From NCBI GenBank assembly GCA_003070825.1, contig QBLP01000087.1:1-7088 (forward strand): a DNA stretch of 7,088 bases, read 5' to 3'. Below the pieces are notes generated by a model. That model did not search any database. It had not been told where the DNA came from and worked only from the letters and a program-made list of their open reading frames with translations. This document shows positions 5,762 to 7,088 of the stretch, one piece after another; within the stretch, counting starts at the first letter, position 1, and each line of letters begins with the position of its first letter. The position numbers were made by a program, and so were the translations under genes. Source of the stretch: Halanaerobium sp. (GTDB taxonomy: Bacteria > Bacillota > Halanaerobiia > Halanaerobiales > Halanaerobiaceae).

Positions 5762-6949
5762 ATGTCAAATGAGTTAAAAATTGAAGTTTATTCTAAAGAT
5801 TGGTGTCCATACTGCAAAAAGGCCAAAGCTTTTTTAAAAAGTAAGGGCTTAAGTTTTACTGAGATTGATATTAATGAAGGGAATAACTATGAGGTAATGC
5901 AGGAGAGAACTGGAAATAAAACTGTACCTCAAATTATAATTAATGACCAGAGCCTGGGGGGCTATGATGATATAATTGACCTGGAAAACAAGGGTGAATT
6001 TAATGGCTTGATTGGAAAAGACACCAAAGATCTTTCTCAAAAAGAATGGGAACTGATTATTCTAGGAGCAGGCCCGGCAGCTTTAAATGCAGCATTATAC
6101 GCAGCCCGTAAAGGTATAGATCTACTTTTATTAACCAAGGATATAGGTGGTCAGGTAATTACTACTAATGAAATTGATAATTATCTTGGTAAAGCAGATA
6201 CAACTGGAGCTGAGCTGATTTATGATTTTTGGGATCATATAGCAAAATACGAGGTAGAGACCGTTATTGGTGAAGAAGCAGTTGAGGTAGCTGACGGTCA
6301 GCCTGGTAAAATTGTTAAAACAGATAACGGCAAAGAATATACAACTAAATCTGTGATTGTTGCTACTGGAGCTCAGAAGAGACATTTAGGGATGAAGCAG
6401 GAATATGTACTAACAGGTAAGGGTGTCCACTACTGTGCCAGCTGTGATGCTTTTCTTTACAAAGGTCAGCCAGTGGCAGTTGTTGGTGGAGGAAATTCCG
6501 GCCTGGAAGCTGCTTTAGATCTTGCCAAAATTGGCTGTGAGGTTGATTTGATTGAGCTTCAGGATAAATTGATGGGGGATGAATACCTGCAAGATAGAGT
6601 AAATGCAAGCAAGAAGATTACTGTCCACACTTCAACTACCGTTGATCAAATCATTGGTGAGGACAAACTGGAATCTGTTGTAATTAAAAATTTAAGTGAT
6701 GAGTCAACCAAAGAGCTGGATGTTAATGGTCTGTTTATAGAAATAGGGCTGGTAGCCAACAGCGATTTTGTCAGCGATAGGGTAGAAACTAATAAACAGA
6801 AAGAAATTATAATCAATGAGAGAAATGAAACAGGTGTTGAAGGTATCTGGGCTGCAGGTGATGTAACAAATATTATAGATAAACAAATTATTATTTCAGC
6901 AGCTGAAGGTTCTAAAGCAGCTTTGAGGGTCAATCAATATTTAGGTTAA
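5762..6949 (+). CDS. Glutaredoxin fused to AhpF/thioredoxin reductase-like FAD disulfide reductase
   Basis: One-chain disulfide reductase: FAD takes electrons from a nicotinamide cofactor, passes them to a CxxC pair and then, presumably, to the attached glutaredoxin. Residues 5-82 are the glutaredoxin: W14-CPYC (15-18), cis-proline motif TVP (54-56) and GGYDD (66-70). After a short linker (about 84-95) comes the reductase: FAD motif GAGPAA (102-107), GGQ (129-131), ATGA (201-204), redox CASCD (C225, C228), nucleotide motif GGGNSG (242-247) and the second FAD motif AAGDVTN (364-370). The HRR motif for NADPH is absent; IELQDKL with E265 stands there, as in AhpF, and LQDRV, the ARKGI after the FAD motif and KQIII near the end are also AhpF-like. 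This points to NADH. AGGGGG (5748-5753) lies 8 nt before the ATG. No ahpC is adjacent, so the final acceptor is unknown. Confidence 0.92.
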   Translation: MSNELKIEVYSKDWCPYCKKAKAFLKSKGLSFTEIDINEGNNYEVMQERTGNKTVPQIIINDQSLGGYDDIIDLENKGEFNGLIGKDTKDLSQKEWELIILGAGPAALNAALYAARKGIDLLLLTKDIGGQVITTNEIDNYLGKADTTGAELIYDFWDHIAKYEVETVIGEEAVEVADGQPGKIVKTDNGKEYTTKSVIVATGAQKRHLGMKQEYVLTGKGVHYCASCDAFLYKGQPVAVVGGGNSGLEAALDLAKIGCEVDLIELQDKLMGDEYLQDRVNASKKITVHTSTTVDQIIGEDKLESVVIKNLSDESTKELDVNGLFIEIGLVANSDFVSDRVETNKQKEIIINERNETGVEGIWAAGDVTNIIDKQIIISAAEGSKAALRVNQYLG

Positions 6950-7011
6950 AAAATAACTGATATTTATAATTTAACTATGAGGTAATTTAATAATATATAT
7001 CAAATAAGAGG

Positions 7012-7049
7012 CGGGACATTTCTTTATAAGAGAGGTGGCCCGTTTTTTT
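7012..7049 (+). terminator. Rho-independent terminator after the glutaredoxin-reductase gene
   Basis: CGGGACA (7012-7018) pairs with TGGCCCG (7036-7042) except for one A-G mismatch. The stem can continue inward through G-U, A-U and C-G pairs to a small loop near 7025-7029. Seven T follow (7043-7049). It lies 62 nt after the stop codon and nothing coding is seen between. Confidence 0.8.
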
Positions 7050-7088
7050 AAAGAAAAAGAAATTTGCCAGATATTATAATACTATGTA

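Noticed and set aside
5849..6933. Several antisense frames of 60 to 95 residues under the glutaredoxin-reductase gene
   Set aside because: All overlap a gene with a complete set of motifs; composition is Ser/Ile/Asn-rich, as expected from reverse-complemented AT-rich coding DNA.
7011..7049. T-box-like string (GAGGTGGCCCG) near the end of the window
   Set aside because: It is the 3' arm of an ordinary terminator followed by seven T; there is no T-box core, specifier stem or downstream gene in view.
7064..7080. TATAAT (7075-7080) as a promoter for a gene beyond the window
   Set aside because: No -35 at proper spacing (the TTGCCA at 7064-7069 is only 5 nt away) and nothing downstream is visible.

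Overview
The window looks like ordinary chromosome from a low-G+C member of the Bacillota. Evidence includes AT-rich intergenic DNA, Lys/Glu/Ile-rich proteins, purine-rich Shine-Dalgarno (SD) sites, two TTG starts, a PepV dipeptidase and a YlbF/YheA-type protein, a family found essentially in this phylum. From memory of protein style, a Clostridia-like anaerobe such as a Halanaerobium relative fits best, but this is inference and no marker gene is present. I see no mobile element, CRISPR array, tRNA or rRNA.

Layout. Positions 41-5228 hold four tightly packed + strand genes: a PepV-type M20 dipeptidase, an M18 metalloaminopeptidase overlapping it by 8 nt, a MalY/PatB-type PLP C-S lyase 15 nt later, and an HI0933/YhiN-type flavoprotein 21 nt after that. 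No terminator lies between them, so they are probably one transcript whose promoter lies left of the window. The first start is unusual: a perfect 9-bp hairpin separates a strong SD from the ATG. A hairpin at 5238-5261 ends this operon and the convergent minus strand gene at 5302-5649, a small cysteine-free YlbF/YheA-like helical protein with its own recognisable promoter. Divergent from it, 5762-6949 encodes a one-chain redox enzyme: a CPYC glutaredoxin domain joined to a flavoprotein disulfide reductase that resembles AhpF more than classical NADPH thioredoxin reductase. A terminator at 7012-7049 follows.

How the genes may work together. The first three form a peptide and sulfur amino acid salvage set: dipeptides to amino acids, N-terminal residues off short peptides, then C-S bond cleavage of cystathionine or cysteine S-conjugates. 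A PepV dipeptidase plus a PatB-type lyase is the enzyme pair known to release thioalcohols from Cys-Gly conjugates in skin staphylococci; here the two types share one operon. The flavoprotein's role is not known. The glutaredoxin-reductase fusion suggests a self-contained route from NADH, probably, to dithiol substrates. The genes belong to known families; the most interesting points are the bridged SD, the possible C-S conjugate pathway and the NADH-type fusion.
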